A DNA stretch of 42,020 nt from Gammaproteobacteria bacterium (GTDB taxonomy: Bacteria; Pseudomonadota; Gammaproteobacteria; Acidiferrobacterales; UBA6901): assembly GCA_016218345.1 (NCBI GenBank), contig JACREH010000018.1, positions 1 to 42,020 of the forward strand. The letters are read 5' to 3'. Shown here piece after piece: positions 31,655 to 42,020 of the stretch. Positions within the stretch are counted from its first letter, which is position 1; each line of letters opens with the position of its first letter. The notes under the pieces are model-generated. The model was not told the origin of the DNA, made no database searches, and worked only from the letters and a program-made list of their open reading frames with translations. The translations under genes were made by a program, and so were the position numbers.

Positions 31655-31988
31655 TATGGTTGCTCCCGATGGTGAGGTGGGTGGGTGAATATCCGTAAAT
31701 TAACATGAATACCGGCGTAAATAGAAGAGCCGAATGCGGATAATCCAGGTATTTTCGCGCCGGTCAAGTGGGGCGGGCCGCCGTCCATCGGCCGGTGGTG
31801 GCGGCGATGCTCGCGACGCGCGTAAGGTATCGCGGCTAAAAAAATGAAACTGATCGAGTTTCCGGTTTCGCGGTACATTAGTGGAAACTGAAATACCGCC
31901 GCCGGCGCTCGACAATTCGCCCCGATGCGGAGCAAAATATTTTTCCGGGCCGGCGTGTCGCCGGCCGAAGCGACGCTCAGGAACCGAC

Positions 31989-32387
31989 ATGGCCAAGCAA
32001 GGTCCGCGCCAACCCGCGGGTGGCTCACACAAAACCAACTCGCTCGATACGATCGTAGCCAAGGCGCGCGCCGATCAGGACGAGCGCCAGCGCGGTTATC
32101 GCGAGCTGTCGCTCAAGCTCCATCCCTGGATCTGCGGGCGCTGCCGGCGCGAGTTCACGCGCGAGAACCTGCACCTGCTCACCGTCCACCACAAGGACCA
32201 CAACCACGACAACAACCCACTGGACGGCAGCAACTGGGAAAACCTCTGCATCTATTGTCACGACAACGAACACTCGCGCTACCTCGATTACTCGGCCGGC
32301 GCCGGCGCCGGTCGGACCGAGGCGACGACCGGCGCCACTCAGAAGTCGTTCGCCGGCCTTAAGGATCTGCTCAAACCCAAATCCTGA
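31989..32387 (+). CDS. YajD-like HNH nuclease family protein
   Basis: LKLHPWICGRCRREFTRENLHLLTVHHKDHNHDNNPLDGSNWENLCIYCHDNEHSRYLD (CxxC...HH...CxxCH). Confidence 0.88.
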   Translation: MAKQGPRQPAGGSHKTNSLDTIVAKARADQDERQRGYRELSLKLHPWICGRCRREFTRENLHLLTVHHKDHNHDNNPLDGSNWENLCIYCHDNEHSRYLDYSAGAGAGRTEATTGATQKSFAGLKDLLKPKS

Positions 32388-32398
32388 CGGAGGCGGCC

Positions 32399-32863
32399 AT
32401 GGAGTTGATCAGCAGCGCATTCCTGTCCGGCCAAACCATCCCCACGCGCCATAGCTGCGACGGCGAGGACCGCTCGCCGCCGCTCGCCTGGCGGGGCGCG
32501 CCGGCCGCGACCCGCAGTTTCGCGGTGCTGTGCGACGACCCGGACGCGCCCGGCGGCACCTGGGGCCACTGGGCGCTGTATGACCTGCCGGCGGCGTGGC
32601 AGGCGCTCCCGGAGGCCTATCCGGCCACGCCCGCGGCCGGCGCCGGCCGGCACGGTCTGAACGATTTCGGGCGCAGCGGTTACGGCGGCCCCTGCCCGCC
32701 GCGCGGCCATGGGCCGCACCAATACCATTTCCGGCTGCTGGCGCTGGACGTGGAGAGCCTGGGCCTGCCGCCGGGCGCGGATTTCCATGCGGTTGCGGAA
32801 CAGGCGCGCCGGCATGCCCTGGCGCAGGCCGAATTGATCGGGGTGTACGAGCGCCGTCGATGA
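32399..32863 (+). CDS. YbhB/YbcL family Raf kinase inhibitor-like (PEBP) protein
   Basis: IPTRHSCDGEDRSPPLAWRGAPAATRSFAVLCDDPDAPGGTWGHWALYDLP...GYGGPCPPRGHGPHQYHFRLLALD. Confidence 0.93.
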   Translation: MELISSAFLSGQTIPTRHSCDGEDRSPPLAWRGAPAATRSFAVLCDDPDAPGGTWGHWALYDLPAAWQALPEAYPATPAAGAGRHGLNDFGRSGYGGPCPPRGHGPHQYHFRLLALDVESLGLPPGADFHAVAEQARRHALAQAELIGVYERRR

Positions 32864-32972
32864 ACGTGGCCTTGGTACGGTTTATGCCCAAAAGCGGCGC
32901 GCACGCACGCTGGCGTTCCCGCCCGGACAGGTATTAAATTCAATCATCGGTATTGCTCTGGAGGGACGTGTC

Positions 32973-33449
32973 ATGGCAATTGCAATTACACTTAAGCAGT
33001 ATCTGGCCAAGAAGGGCGTCGACTACGATCTGGTGTCGCATCCGCGCACGCCCACGACCTTGGCGGCGGCGCATGCCGCGCGGGTGCCGGACGACCGGGT
33101 CGCCAAGTCGGTGATCCTGGAAGACGAGCAGGGCTTCCTGATGGCGGTGGTGCCGGCCTGCCACCGCGTCGAACTCGGTACCCTGCATCACGCCCTGCAT
33201 CGCCGTCTCGGCCTGGCGACCGAGCAGGAAGTGGTGGCGTTGTTTCAAGACTGCGAGATCGGCGCCATCCCGGCGGTCGGCACCGCCTACGGCCTGCCGG
33301 TGATCGTGGATGACAGCCTGACCGAGCGGCCCGATGTGTATTTCGAGGCCGGCGATCACCGCGAGTTGATCCACATGGACACCCGCCAGTTCAAGAAGCT
33401 ACTGCCGCGCGTCAAGCACGGGCGCTTCAGTCACCGGGTCGGCGCCTAG
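32973..33449 (+). CDS. YbaK/ProX-type aminoacyl-tRNA deacylase family protein
   Basis: LKQYLAKKGVDYDLVSHPRTPTTLAAAHAARVPDDRVAKSVILEDEQGFLMAVVPACHRVEL...GAIPAVGTAYGLPVIVDDSL. Confidence 0.88.
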   Translation: MAIAITLKQYLAKKGVDYDLVSHPRTPTTLAAAHAARVPDDRVAKSVILEDEQGFLMAVVPACHRVELGTLHHALHRRLGLATEQEVVALFQDCEIGAIPAVGTAYGLPVIVDDSLTERPDVYFEAGDHRELIHMDTRQFKKLLPRVKHGRFSHRVGA

Positions 33450-33610
33450 TCGGCTTGCCCCGTTTCCCCCGGCCCGCGCCGCTATGGCGTGGGCCGGCGC
33501 GTACCCTAAAACCCCCCGTTCAGGCTATAATCCCCGGCTGTTCCCGGTTGGTTTTTCCGGTTTTGCCCCAATATTTCCGGGGTAACCGGGTTTTCGTTGG
33601 AGATACTCAC

Positions 33611-33895
33611 ATGCCGATCTACGAATACAGCTGTCAGGCCTGCGGCCACTCGCTCGAGGCGATCCAGAAGTTCAGCGACCCAGCGCTGCGCGAGTGCCCG
33701 GCCTGCCACAAGCTGGAATTGAAGAAACAGATTTCCGCCGGCGGCTTTCAGCTCAAGGGCAGCGGCTGGTACGAAACCGATTTCAAGGGCGCCAAAAAAT
33801 CCGCGGCCGCCGAACCGGCCGCATGCCCGGTTTCCGATGCCGCACCCGCCAAGAAAACCGGCGGTTGCGGGGGCGGCGGTTGCGGTTGTCAATAA
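33611..33895 (+). CDS. FmdB family zinc ribbon protein
   Basis: MPIYEYSCQACGHSLEAIQKFSDPALRECPACHKLELKKQISAGGFQLKGSGWYETDFK. Confidence 0.93.
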   Translation: MPIYEYSCQACGHSLEAIQKFSDPALRECPACHKLELKKQISAGGFQLKGSGWYETDFKGAKKSAAAEPAACPVSDAAPAKKTGGCGGGGCGCQ

Positions 33896-34090
33896 TGAAG
33901 CCCTACTTCGCATTCGCTACGTTCGTCTTGCCATAAAAGATGAAGCCCGATCATGTCTTTGTCGGAACAAAGTTCATAGGACGAGCTGCGCTCCGTTCGT
34001 CTTGCCAAGAATGAAGCCCTACTTCGCTCCGCTCCGTTCGTCTTGTCAAAAATGAAGCCCTACTGCGCTCCGCTCCGTTCGTCTTGTCAT
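33895..34090. repeat. Imperfect tandem repeats, about 40-47 bp (atgaagccctacttcgctccgctccgttcgtcttg)
   Basis: Units begin at 33895, 33940 (interrupted), 34011 and 34052. Confidence 0.85.
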
Positions 34091-34097
34091 AAGAAGG

Positions 34098-34748
34098 GTG
34101 GCTAGGTTGCGCCGTTATTTCATCGCCGGTCTGCTGGTGTGGGTGCCGCTCGGTATCACCGCGCTCATCATCGAGACGATGGTGAGTCTGACTTACGGTC
34201 TGCTGCTGCACCTGCCGCTGGCCATGCGTCCCGAGACCTTCTTCGGCATGCACATCCCGGCGCTCGGGGTGGTGGTCTCGGTCGTCGGCGTGTTCCTGGT
34301 GGTGCTCGCCACCGGCATGGTGGTGACTAACATCTTCGGCAAGCAACTGCTGCACCTGGGCGAGCGCATCCTCGAGCGCATCCCGCTCGTCCGGGGCGTG
34401 TACGGCGCGGTCAAGCAGGTGACCGAGACGCTGTTTTCCAGTTCCGGAAAATCGTTCCGCAAGGTCGTGCTGGTGCGTTATCCGCATGCCGGCGCCTGGT
34501 CGATCGCGTTCCTGACCGGCGTGGCCGGCGGTGAGATTCAGCGCAAGAGCGGCAAGCAACTCATCAACGTGTTCATCCCGACCACGCCCAATCCGACCTC
34601 CGGGTTCTTCCTCATGTTCCCGCGCGAGGACGTGATCGAGCTCGACATGTCCGTGGACGACGGGTTGAAGATGCTGCTCTCGGTCGGGGTGGTGGTGCCG
34701 TCTGAAACAAAGTCTCCGGCACGCGCCGCCTCCGGACCGGCGGCCTGA
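34098..34748 (+). CDS. DUF502 family membrane protein
   Basis: [26 protein letters not shown] ... [47 protein letters not shown] ... [42 protein letters not shown]. Confidence 0.93.
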   Translation: MARLRRYFIAGLLVWVPLGITALIIETMVSLTYGLLLHLPLAMRPETFFGMHIPALGVVVSVVGVFLVVLATGMVVTNIFGKQLLHLGERILERIPLVRGVYGAVKQVTETLFSSSGKSFRKVVLVRYPHAGAWSIAFLTGVAGGEIQRKSGKQLINVFIPTTPNPTSGFFLMFPREDVIELDMSVDDGLKMLLSVGVVVPSETKSPARAASGPAA

Positions 34749-34789
34749 TACCCACCCGGCGTTTCGATCGACAACAACCGGAATCTTCC

Positions 34790-36575
<1,786 letters not shown>

Positions 36576-36577
<2 letters not shown>

Positions 36578-36650
36578 CTGCGGATGAACGCAGATGGACG
36601 CGAAAGGAAGGCAACGGCAACCCTGATTACAACCGGGTTCATCCGTGGCT
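36576..36650. repeat. Inverted-repeat element between aspS and nudB
   Basis: agctgcggatgaac (36576-36589) versus gttcatccgtggct (36637-36650), 12/14 complementary. Confidence 0.6.
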
Positions 36651-37115
36651 GAGAAATTATATAAACGCCCCGAGTCGGTGTTGGTGGTGGTGTACGCGCG
36701 CACCGGCAAGGTGTTGTTGCTGAAGCGCGCCGACGGCCCGGACTACTGGCAATCGGTCACCGGCAGCATGCACTGGGGCGATGAGCAACCGCTTGCCACG
36801 GCGGTGCGCGAGCTGCGCGAGGAGACCGGCATAACGGTGAGCCCGCAGGCGTTGCGCGATTGGCGCACAAGCAATCGCTATGTGATTTTTCCCGAATGGC
36901 GCCACAAGTACGCGCCCGGCACCTGCGAGAACACCGAACATGTTTTTTCGCTCGAACTCCCGGAGGAGGTGGCGGTGACGCTTACCCCGGCCGAGCACAC
37001 CGACTATGCCTGGGTGCCGTTGGCCGCGGCCGCCACCCGGGTATTTTCCTGGACCAACCGCCAAGCCATCGAGGCGCTCGCCGGACGCGCGCCGCGCGCC
37101 GTTTCATCCGCGTGA
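36645..37115 (+). CDS. nudB: Dihydroneopterin triphosphate diphosphatase-like Nudix hydrolase
   Basis: EKLYKRPESVLVVVYARTGKVLLLKRADGPDYWQSVTGSMHWGDEQPLATAVRELREETG; sits after aspS as in E. coli. Confidence 0.9.
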   Translation: MAEKLYKRPESVLVVVYARTGKVLLLKRADGPDYWQSVTGSMHWGDEQPLATAVRELREETGITVSPQALRDWRTSNRYVIFPEWRHKYAPGTCENTEHVFSLELPEEVAVTLTPAEHTDYAWVPLAAAATRVFSWTNRQAIEALAGRAPRAVSSA

Positions 37116-37480
37116 AGAATCCCCACAAAGGCGTGACCGGCCTCCGGCGGCTGACCAACGCCCTCGGATATTCGCTGGCCGGTTTGGCCGCCGCGTTCCG
37201 TGACGAGCAGGCCTTCCGCCAGGTGCTGCTGGCGGCGGCGGTACTCATCCCAATCGCGCTGTGGTTGCCGGTAACGCCGGCGGAAAGGGCGCTACTGATC
37301 GGCAGCGTGCTGTTGGCGGCGATCGTCGAGCTGCTCAATTCCGGCGTCGAGGCGGCGGTCGACCGGGTGTCGTTCAAGCGCCACCCGCTCGCCAAACGCG
37401 CCAAGGACATCGCCAGCGCCGCGGTGCTGCTGAGCCTGATCAACGCCGCGGCGGTGTGGTCGGTGATTCTGCTCGGTTAG
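37112..37480 (+). CDS. Diacylglycerol kinase-like (DgkA family) membrane protein
   Basis: GLRRLTNALGYSLAGLAAAFRDEQAFRQVLLAA...IVELLNSGVEAAVDRVSFKRHPLAKRAKDIASAAVLLSLINAA; GTG start overlaps nudB stop. Confidence 0.9.
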   Translation: MKNPHKGVTGLRRLTNALGYSLAGLAAAFRDEQAFRQVLLAAAVLIPIALWLPVTPAERALLIGSVLLAAIVELLNSGVEAAVDRVSFKRHPLAKRAKDIASAAVLLSLINAAAVWSVILLG

Positions 37481-37493
37481 TGATGCGCACGGA

Positions 37494-38144
37494 TTGTCGA
37501 TGAAGCGCATGCCCGCGAACCGGGAGACGGTGGTGCTGTTGAGCGGCCTGTGGCTGCCGCCATGGAGCCTGCATTTGCTCAAGCGCCGCCTGACGGCCTG
37601 CGGGTTCGCGGTGCGCGTGATTCATTACCGCAGCGTGCGCGCCAACCTGGCCGAGAACGCCCATGCCTTGCAGGCCCAGCTCGCGGCCCTTCCGGCCGAC
37701 ACCGTGCATTTCGTCGGTTACAGCCTGGGCGGCGTCTTGATCCGGGCGTTGTTCGAGCATTACCCCCGCCAGCGGCCGGGCCGGATCGTGACCCTGGCCA
37801 CGCCGCACCTCGGCAGCCAGGCGGCCAGCGGCTTGGCGCGTTCCCGCTGGGGACGGACCCTGTTGGGGCGCAGCGTCGGCAACATCGTCGAAGGTGCCCC
37901 GCACGCCTGGACGCCGCCGGCGCGCGATTTCGGCAGCCTGGCCGGCACCGGCGGTCTGGGGCTCGGCCGTTGGGTGGCGCGCCTGCCGGTTCCGCACGAC
38001 GGCACGGTGGCGCTCGCCGAAACCCGATTCCCGGGCGCGACCGATCGCGTCGCCCTGCCGGTGTCGCATGCCGGCATGCTGTTTTCCGACGCGGTCGCCC
38101 GCCAGATTTGCCATTTCCTCAAGACCGGGCGGTTCAGTCATTAG
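37494..38144 (+). CDS. Alpha/beta hydrolase (lipase/acyltransferase-like)
   Basis: VVLLSGLWLPPWSLHLLKRRL...VHFVGYSLGGVLIRALFEHY...IVTLATPHLGSQAA...VPHDGTVALAET...VSHAGMLFSDAV. Confidence 0.85.
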   Translation: MSMKRMPANRETVVLLSGLWLPPWSLHLLKRRLTACGFAVRVIHYRSVRANLAENAHALQAQLAALPADTVHFVGYSLGGVLIRALFEHYPRQRPGRIVTLATPHLGSQAASGLARSRWGRTLLGRSVGNIVEGAPHAWTPPARDFGSLAGTGGLGLGRWVARLPVPHDGTVALAETRFPGATDRVALPVSHAGMLFSDAVARQICHFLKTGRFSH

Positions 38145-38248
38145 CTCCGCTGTCCCCGGTTGGGCCCACCCCCCCACCGATGTTAAACTTCGTCGCATCC
38201 AACCCGGCCGTGGAGCCGGAAATAATTCTGTAACGTGAAGGTGATTCC

Positions 38249-38989
38249 ATGGCCGGTCACAGCAAATGGGCCAATATCCGCAGACACAAGGGCGCGCAGG
38301 ACGCCAAGCGCGGCAAGATTTTCACCCGCCTGATCCGCGAGGTCACGGTCGCGGCGCGCATCGGCGGCGGCGACCCGGCGCACAATCCGCGGCTGCGCAC
38401 CGCCATCGACAAGGCGCTGGCGCAGAACATGCCCAAGGACAACATCGAGCGCGCCATCAAGCGCGGCACCGGCGAACTCGAGGGCGCGCAATACGAGGAA
38501 ATCCGCTACGAGGGCTACGCGCCGGGCGGCGTGGCGGTGCTGGTGGAATGCACCACCGACAACCGCACCCGCACGGTCGGCGAGGTGCGGCATGCGTTCG
38601 CCAAGCACGGCGGCAACCTCGGCACCGACGGGTCGGTGGCCTATCTCTTCAAGAAACTCGGGGTGTTGAGTTATGCGCCGGGCGGCAGCGAGGACAAGAT
38701 CATGGAGGCCGCGCTCGAGGCCGGCGCCGACGACGTGGTGACCGATGACGACGGCGCCATCGAGGTGCTGACCGCGCCGGAGACCTTCCACGCGGTCAAC
38801 GCCGCCATGACCAAGGCCGGGCTGGCGCCGCAACACGCCGAGATCGCGCAGCGCGCCGAGGTGGACGTGCGGCTCGCGGGCGAGGACGCCGACAAGGCGA
38901 TGAAGCTGCTCGAAGTGCTGGAGGATCTGGACGACGTGCAGAACGTCTACACCAACGCCGACTTCCCCGCGGAGCTGGTGCAGTCGTGA
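38249..38989 (+). CDS. yebC: YebC/PmpR family protein
   Basis: [75 protein letters not shown]. Confidence 0.98.
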   Translation: MAGHSKWANIRRHKGAQDAKRGKIFTRLIREVTVAARIGGGDPAHNPRLRTAIDKALAQNMPKDNIERAIKRGTGELEGAQYEEIRYEGYAPGGVAVLVECTTDNRTRTVGEVRHAFAKHGGNLGTDGSVAYLFKKLGVLSYAPGGSEDKIMEAALEAGADDVVTDDDGAIEVLTAPETFHAVNAAMTKAGLAPQHAEIAQRAEVDVRLAGEDADKAMKLLEVLEDLDDVQNVYTNADFPAELVQS

Positions 38990-39020
38990 CGGCCGGCGGC
39001 GCTTCCGGCCGGTGGTGGTT

Positions 39021-39150
39021 GGTGCGCTGATGCGTAAAAACACAAGGTTGCCCTCGGCAACTGCTCCATGCGTTGCTCTACCTCCTGCATCCATGCAGTC
39101 GTCTCCCCATCCCTCTCCCGCGGGCGAGGGGGAGTCGGTGCGCTGATGCG
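39021..39150. repeat. 14 bp direct repeat ggtgcgctgatgcg flanking a palindrome-bearing insert between yebC and ruvC
   Basis: Copies at 39021-39034 and 39137-39150; insert contains ccctctcccgcgggcgaggggga. Confidence 0.75.
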
Positions 39151-39712
39151 GATTTTAGGGATTGATCCCGGTTCGCGATTCACCGGTTTCGGCGTGGTCA
39201 ACATATTAAGTTCCGGCAAGATCACCTACATCGCCAGCGGCTGCGTGCGTACCAAGGGCGCGGCCGAGAGCCTGGCCGCCCGCCTCCAGGTCATCTACCA
39301 GGGCGTCAGCGAGGTCATCGCCACCTACAAACCCGAGGCGGTCGCGGTCGAAAAGGTGTTCATGGCGAAAAACGCCGATTCCGCACTCAAGCTCGGGCAG
39401 GCGCGCGCCGCCGCCATCCTGGCCGCGTCCAACCACGGCCTGGACGTGAGCGAATACACCGCCCTGCAAATCAAGCGCGCCGTGGTCGGCCGCGGCCACG
39501 CCCAGAAGGATCAGGTCAAACACATGGTGAAGGTGCTGTTGCAGTTGTCCGGCACGCCCCAGGCCGATGCCGCCGATGCCCTGGCGTGCGCGCTCTGCCA
39601 CGCACACCGCGCCCACACCGAGCGCGCCGCCGGCGCGCTCGTGCGCCGGCCGCGCCGGCTGCGCGCGCTCGGCGCAGCAGTCGAGGCGGGCCGCCTCAAG
39701 GCGGCGCGATGA
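39146..39712 (+). CDS. ruvC: Crossover junction endodeoxyribonuclease RuvC
   Basis: [37 protein letters not shown]...[28 protein letters not shown]. Confidence 0.98.
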   Translation: MRILGIDPGSRFTGFGVVNILSSGKITYIASGCVRTKGAAESLAARLQVIYQGVSEVIATYKPEAVAVEKVFMAKNADSALKLGQARAAAILAASNHGLDVSEYTALQIKRAVVGRGHAQKDQVKHMVKVLLQLSGTPQADAADALACALCHAHRAHTERAAGALVRRPRRLRALGAAVEAGRLKAAR

Positions 39713-40302
39713 TCGGCCGGCTGCGCGGCGTGGTGATTTCCAAATCGCCGCCGACCCTGGTGCTGGAGGTGGGCGGGGTGGGCTACGAGATCGAGGCGCC
39801 GATGTCGACGTTTTACGAACTCCCGCCGGTCGGCCAAAACGCGATCCTGCACACCCATCTGGTGGTGCGCGAGGACGCGCAGCTCTTGTACGGTTTTTCG
39901 CGCGAGTCGCAACGGCGCCTGTTCCGCGCGCTGCTCAAGGTCAACGGCGTCGGCCCGCGCGTGGCGCTGGCGGTGCTCTCGGGCCTGAGCGATCAGGAAT
40001 TCCTGTGCTGTGTCGCCAACGAGGATATCGCCCGCCTGACGCGCGTGCCCGGCATCGGCCGCAAGACCGCCGAACGCCTGGTCGTGGAACTGCGCGACAA
40101 GCTCGGCGACCAGGCCAGGGCCGACCGTTCGGGCGCGCCGTCGCCGGAGGCGCCGGCCGATCCGGTGAGCGAAGCGATCAGCGCCCTGATCGCGCTCGGT
40201 TACAAGCCGCAGGAGGCGAACCGCGCGGTGCACGGCGTGGCCGGCGACGGTCTGGCCTGTGAAGAAATCATTCGCCAGGCGTTGAAGGGCATGGCACCAT
40301 GA
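39709..40302 (+). CDS. ruvA: Holliday junction helicase subunit RuvA
   Basis: [39 protein letters not shown]...[17 protein letters not shown]...[20 protein letters not shown]. Confidence 0.98.
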   Translation: MIGRLRGVVISKSPPTLVLEVGGVGYEIEAPMSTFYELPPVGQNAILHTHLVVREDAQLLYGFSRESQRRLFRALLKVNGVGPRVALAVLSGLSDQEFLCCVANEDIARLTRVPGIGRKTAERLVVELRDKLGDQARADRSGAPSPEAPADPVSEAISALIALGYKPQEANRAVHGVAGDGLACEEIIRQALKGMAP

Positions 40303-40313
40303 GAAAGATTGGC

Positions 40314-40520
40314 TTGGACAACGAGAAGGAAGCCCTATCCCTCTCCCGCCGGAGCGGGAGGCGAGGCGGGGGTATCGCGAGCGTCCGGTGGACGTTCGCG
40401 CCGTCGAGCGGGTGCGCGAGAAGTCCGCGCGCCCCGGCGGGAACAGATTTGGACAACGAGAAGGAACCCTCTCCCAGGCCTCTCCCGCTGATGCGGGAGA
40501 GGGGATTTGGACAACGTCTT
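40314..40520. repeat. Repeated ttggacaacgagaaggaa units with ccctctcccgc/gcgggagaggg palindromes between ruvA and ruvB
   Basis: ttggacaacgagaaggaa at 40314 and 40449; third partial ttggacaacg at 40507. Confidence 0.8.
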
Positions 40521-40524
40521 TTTT

Positions 40525-41571
40525 ATGATTGAAACCGACCGATTGGTGTCCACCCAGGCGCAGCCGGTGAGCGAGGAGGCCGGGATCGAGCGCAGCCTGC
40601 GGCCGGCGCGCATGGCCGAGTACATCGGCCAGACCCACGTCCACGAGCAGATGGAAGTGTTCATCGCCGCCGCCCGCCAGCGCGGCGAGCCGCTCGATCA
40701 CGTGCTGCTGTTCGGCCCGCCCGGCCTGGGCAAGACCACGCTCGCGCATATCATCGCCAACGAGATGGGCGCCGGCCTGCGCCAGACATCGGGACCGGTG
40801 GTGGAGCGCCCCGGCGACCTGGCCGCGCTGCTCACCAATCTGCAACCGAACGACGTGCTGTTTATCGACGAGATCCATCGCTTGAGCCCGGTGGTCGAGG
40901 AAATCCTCTATCCGGCCATGGAGGATTATCAGCTTGACATCCTGATCGGCGAAGGGCCGGCGGCGCGCTCCATCAAGCTCGACCTGCCGCCGTTCACGCT
41001 GATCGGCGCCACCACCCGCGCCGGGCTGCTGACCTCGCCGTTGCGCGACCGCTTCGGCATCGTCCAGCGCCTGGAGTTTTACAGCGTCGAGGAGCTCGCC
41101 AAGATCGTTACGCGCTCGGCCGGTATCCTCGGTATCCGCGCCGAGCCGGGCGGCATCACCGCCATCGCCCGCCGCTCGCGCGCCACGCCGCGCATCGCCA
41201 ACCGGCTGCTGCGGCGGGCGCGCGATTTCGCCGAGGTCAAGGGCGACGGCGTGCTGACCGCGGCGATCGCCGAGCGCGCGCTCGATCTGTTGAACGTCGA
41301 CGAGAACGGCTTCGACCAGCTCGACCGCAAGCTGCTGCGCGCGGTGATCGAAAAATTCGACGGCGGGCCGGTGGGGGTGGATTCGATCGCCGCCGCGATC
41401 GGCGAGGAGCGCGGCACCATCGAGGACATCGTCGAGCCGTTCCTGATCCAGCAGGGGTTCCTGGCGCGCACCCCGCGCGGCCGGGTGGCCACGCGCGCCG
41501 CCTGGCTGCTGTTCGGCCTCAAGCCCCCGGAAGGCAAGGAACCGCAGCGCGGTTTGTTCGAAGGCGAGTAA
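40525..41571 (+). CDS. ruvB: Holliday junction ATP-dependent helicase RuvB
   Basis: [36 protein letters not shown]...[23 protein letters not shown]...; start set at ATG 40525, not TTG 40507 in the repeat. Confidence 0.98.
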   Translation: MIETDRLVSTQAQPVSEEAGIERSLRPARMAEYIGQTHVHEQMEVFIAAARQRGEPLDHVLLFGPPGLGKTTLAHIIANEMGAGLRQTSGPVVERPGDLAALLTNLQPNDVLFIDEIHRLSPVVEEILYPAMEDYQLDILIGEGPAARSIKLDLPPFTLIGATTRAGLLTSPLRDRFGIVQRLEFYSVEELAKIVTRSAGILGIRAEPGGITAIARRSRATPRIANRLLRRARDFAEVKGDGVLTAAIAERALDLLNVDENGFDQLDRKLLRAVIEKFDGGPVGVDSIAAAIGEERGTIEDIVEPFLIQQGFLARTPRGRVATRAAWLLFGLKPPEGKEPQRGLFEGE

Positions 41572-41577
41572 TATTTT

Positions 41578-41721
41578 TTGCCGCAGAGACGCAGAGAACG
41601 CAGAGAGAAGAGGGCATGAATCCTGAAACGACGATATCGCAGATTTATGGTGAAGATGCCTGGAGTGTTTTTTCTGACTGAAGAATTGCTGTTCTCTGCG
41701 TCCTCTGCGTCTCTGCGGCAA
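41578..41721. repeat. 144 bp element with terminal inverted repeats ttgccgcagagacgcagag.../...ctctgcgtctctgcggcaa
   Basis: Near-perfect terminal inverted repeats in the ruvB-ybgC gap. Confidence 0.88.
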
Positions 41722-41729
41722 GAGTTCAT

Positions 41730-42020
41730 ATGACACCGATTTTTTCGATTTCCGTCCGCGTGTACTACGAGGATACCGACGCCGGCGGTGTGGTATATTA
41801 CGCCAACTATTTGAAATTCATGGAGCGCGCCCGCACCGAGTGGCTGCGGGGCCTGGGTTTCGAGCAGGATGAACTTAGCCGGACCGAGGGAGTCATATTC
41901 GCCGTGCGCGCCGCGCAGGTCGAGTACCTCAAGCCGGCGCGCTTCAACGATGCCTTGGAGGTGACAGTGGAGTTGGCCCGACGCGGCGCCGCCAGTATTA
42001 ACTTCAAACAAGAAGTGCGG
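41730..42020 (+). CDS. ybgC: YbgC-type acyl-CoA thioesterase (truncated by window edge)
   Basis: MTPIFSISVRVYYEDTDAGGVVYYANYLKFMERARTEWLRGLGFEQDEL...; downstream of ruvCAB. Confidence 0.93.
   Translation, partial: MTPIFSISVRVYYEDTDAGGVVYYANYLKFMERARTEWLRGLGFEQDELSRTEGVIFAVRAAQVEYLKPARFNDALEVTVELARRGAASINFKQEVR

Noticed and set aside
33895-34090. CRISPR-like interpretation of the tandem units near fmdB
   Set aside because: Units are nearly contiguous with little or no spacer, and the one interruption is irregular; it is a degenerate tandem repeat.
40299-40532. 77-aa ORF starting in the ruvA stop codon ([18 protein letters not shown]...)
   Set aside because: Composed of the repeat modules between ruvA and ruvB; Arg/Ser/Pro-rich and overlapping the ruvB start; unlikely to be a real gene.

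Overview
The window is GC-rich and looks gammaproteobacterial from gene order and protein sequence. Most of it is conserved housekeeping DNA. (1) 1-14126: 3' end of tuf, then the complete canonical S10-spc-alpha ribosomal protein cluster (rpsJ to rplQ, with secY, rpmJ and rpoA). (2) 14.2-24.8 kb: SAM hydroxide adenosyltransferase-like gene, uvrA, a YajR-like MFS gene, an inserted accessory block, dienelactone hydrolase, AraC regulator, ssb. (3) 25.5-33.9 kb: ThDP enzyme (acetolactate synthase-like), a cNMP-cNMP-rhodanese protein, a polysaccharide-deacetylase-like lipoprotein coupled to a TPR-methyltransferase, HU-like protein, YajD-like HNH protein, PEBP, YbaK, FmdB. (4) 34-42 kb: DUF502, aspS, nudB, dgkA-like, alpha/beta hydrolase, yebC, ruvC, ruvA, ruvB, ybgC. 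I see no CRISPR array, prophage, defence island or intact transposase. The most unusual content is intergenic. The best candidate for something undescribed is a 600-700 bp multi-hairpin element present twice in opposite orientation (14186-14789 and 24848-25547). Its stems differ between copies and between its two internal arms, yet the base changes are compensated. Also notable are a duplicated MFS 3' end flanking a 2 kb cassette, and many small palindromic elements inside otherwise conserved operons. All calls come from reading the sequence; no database search was run.
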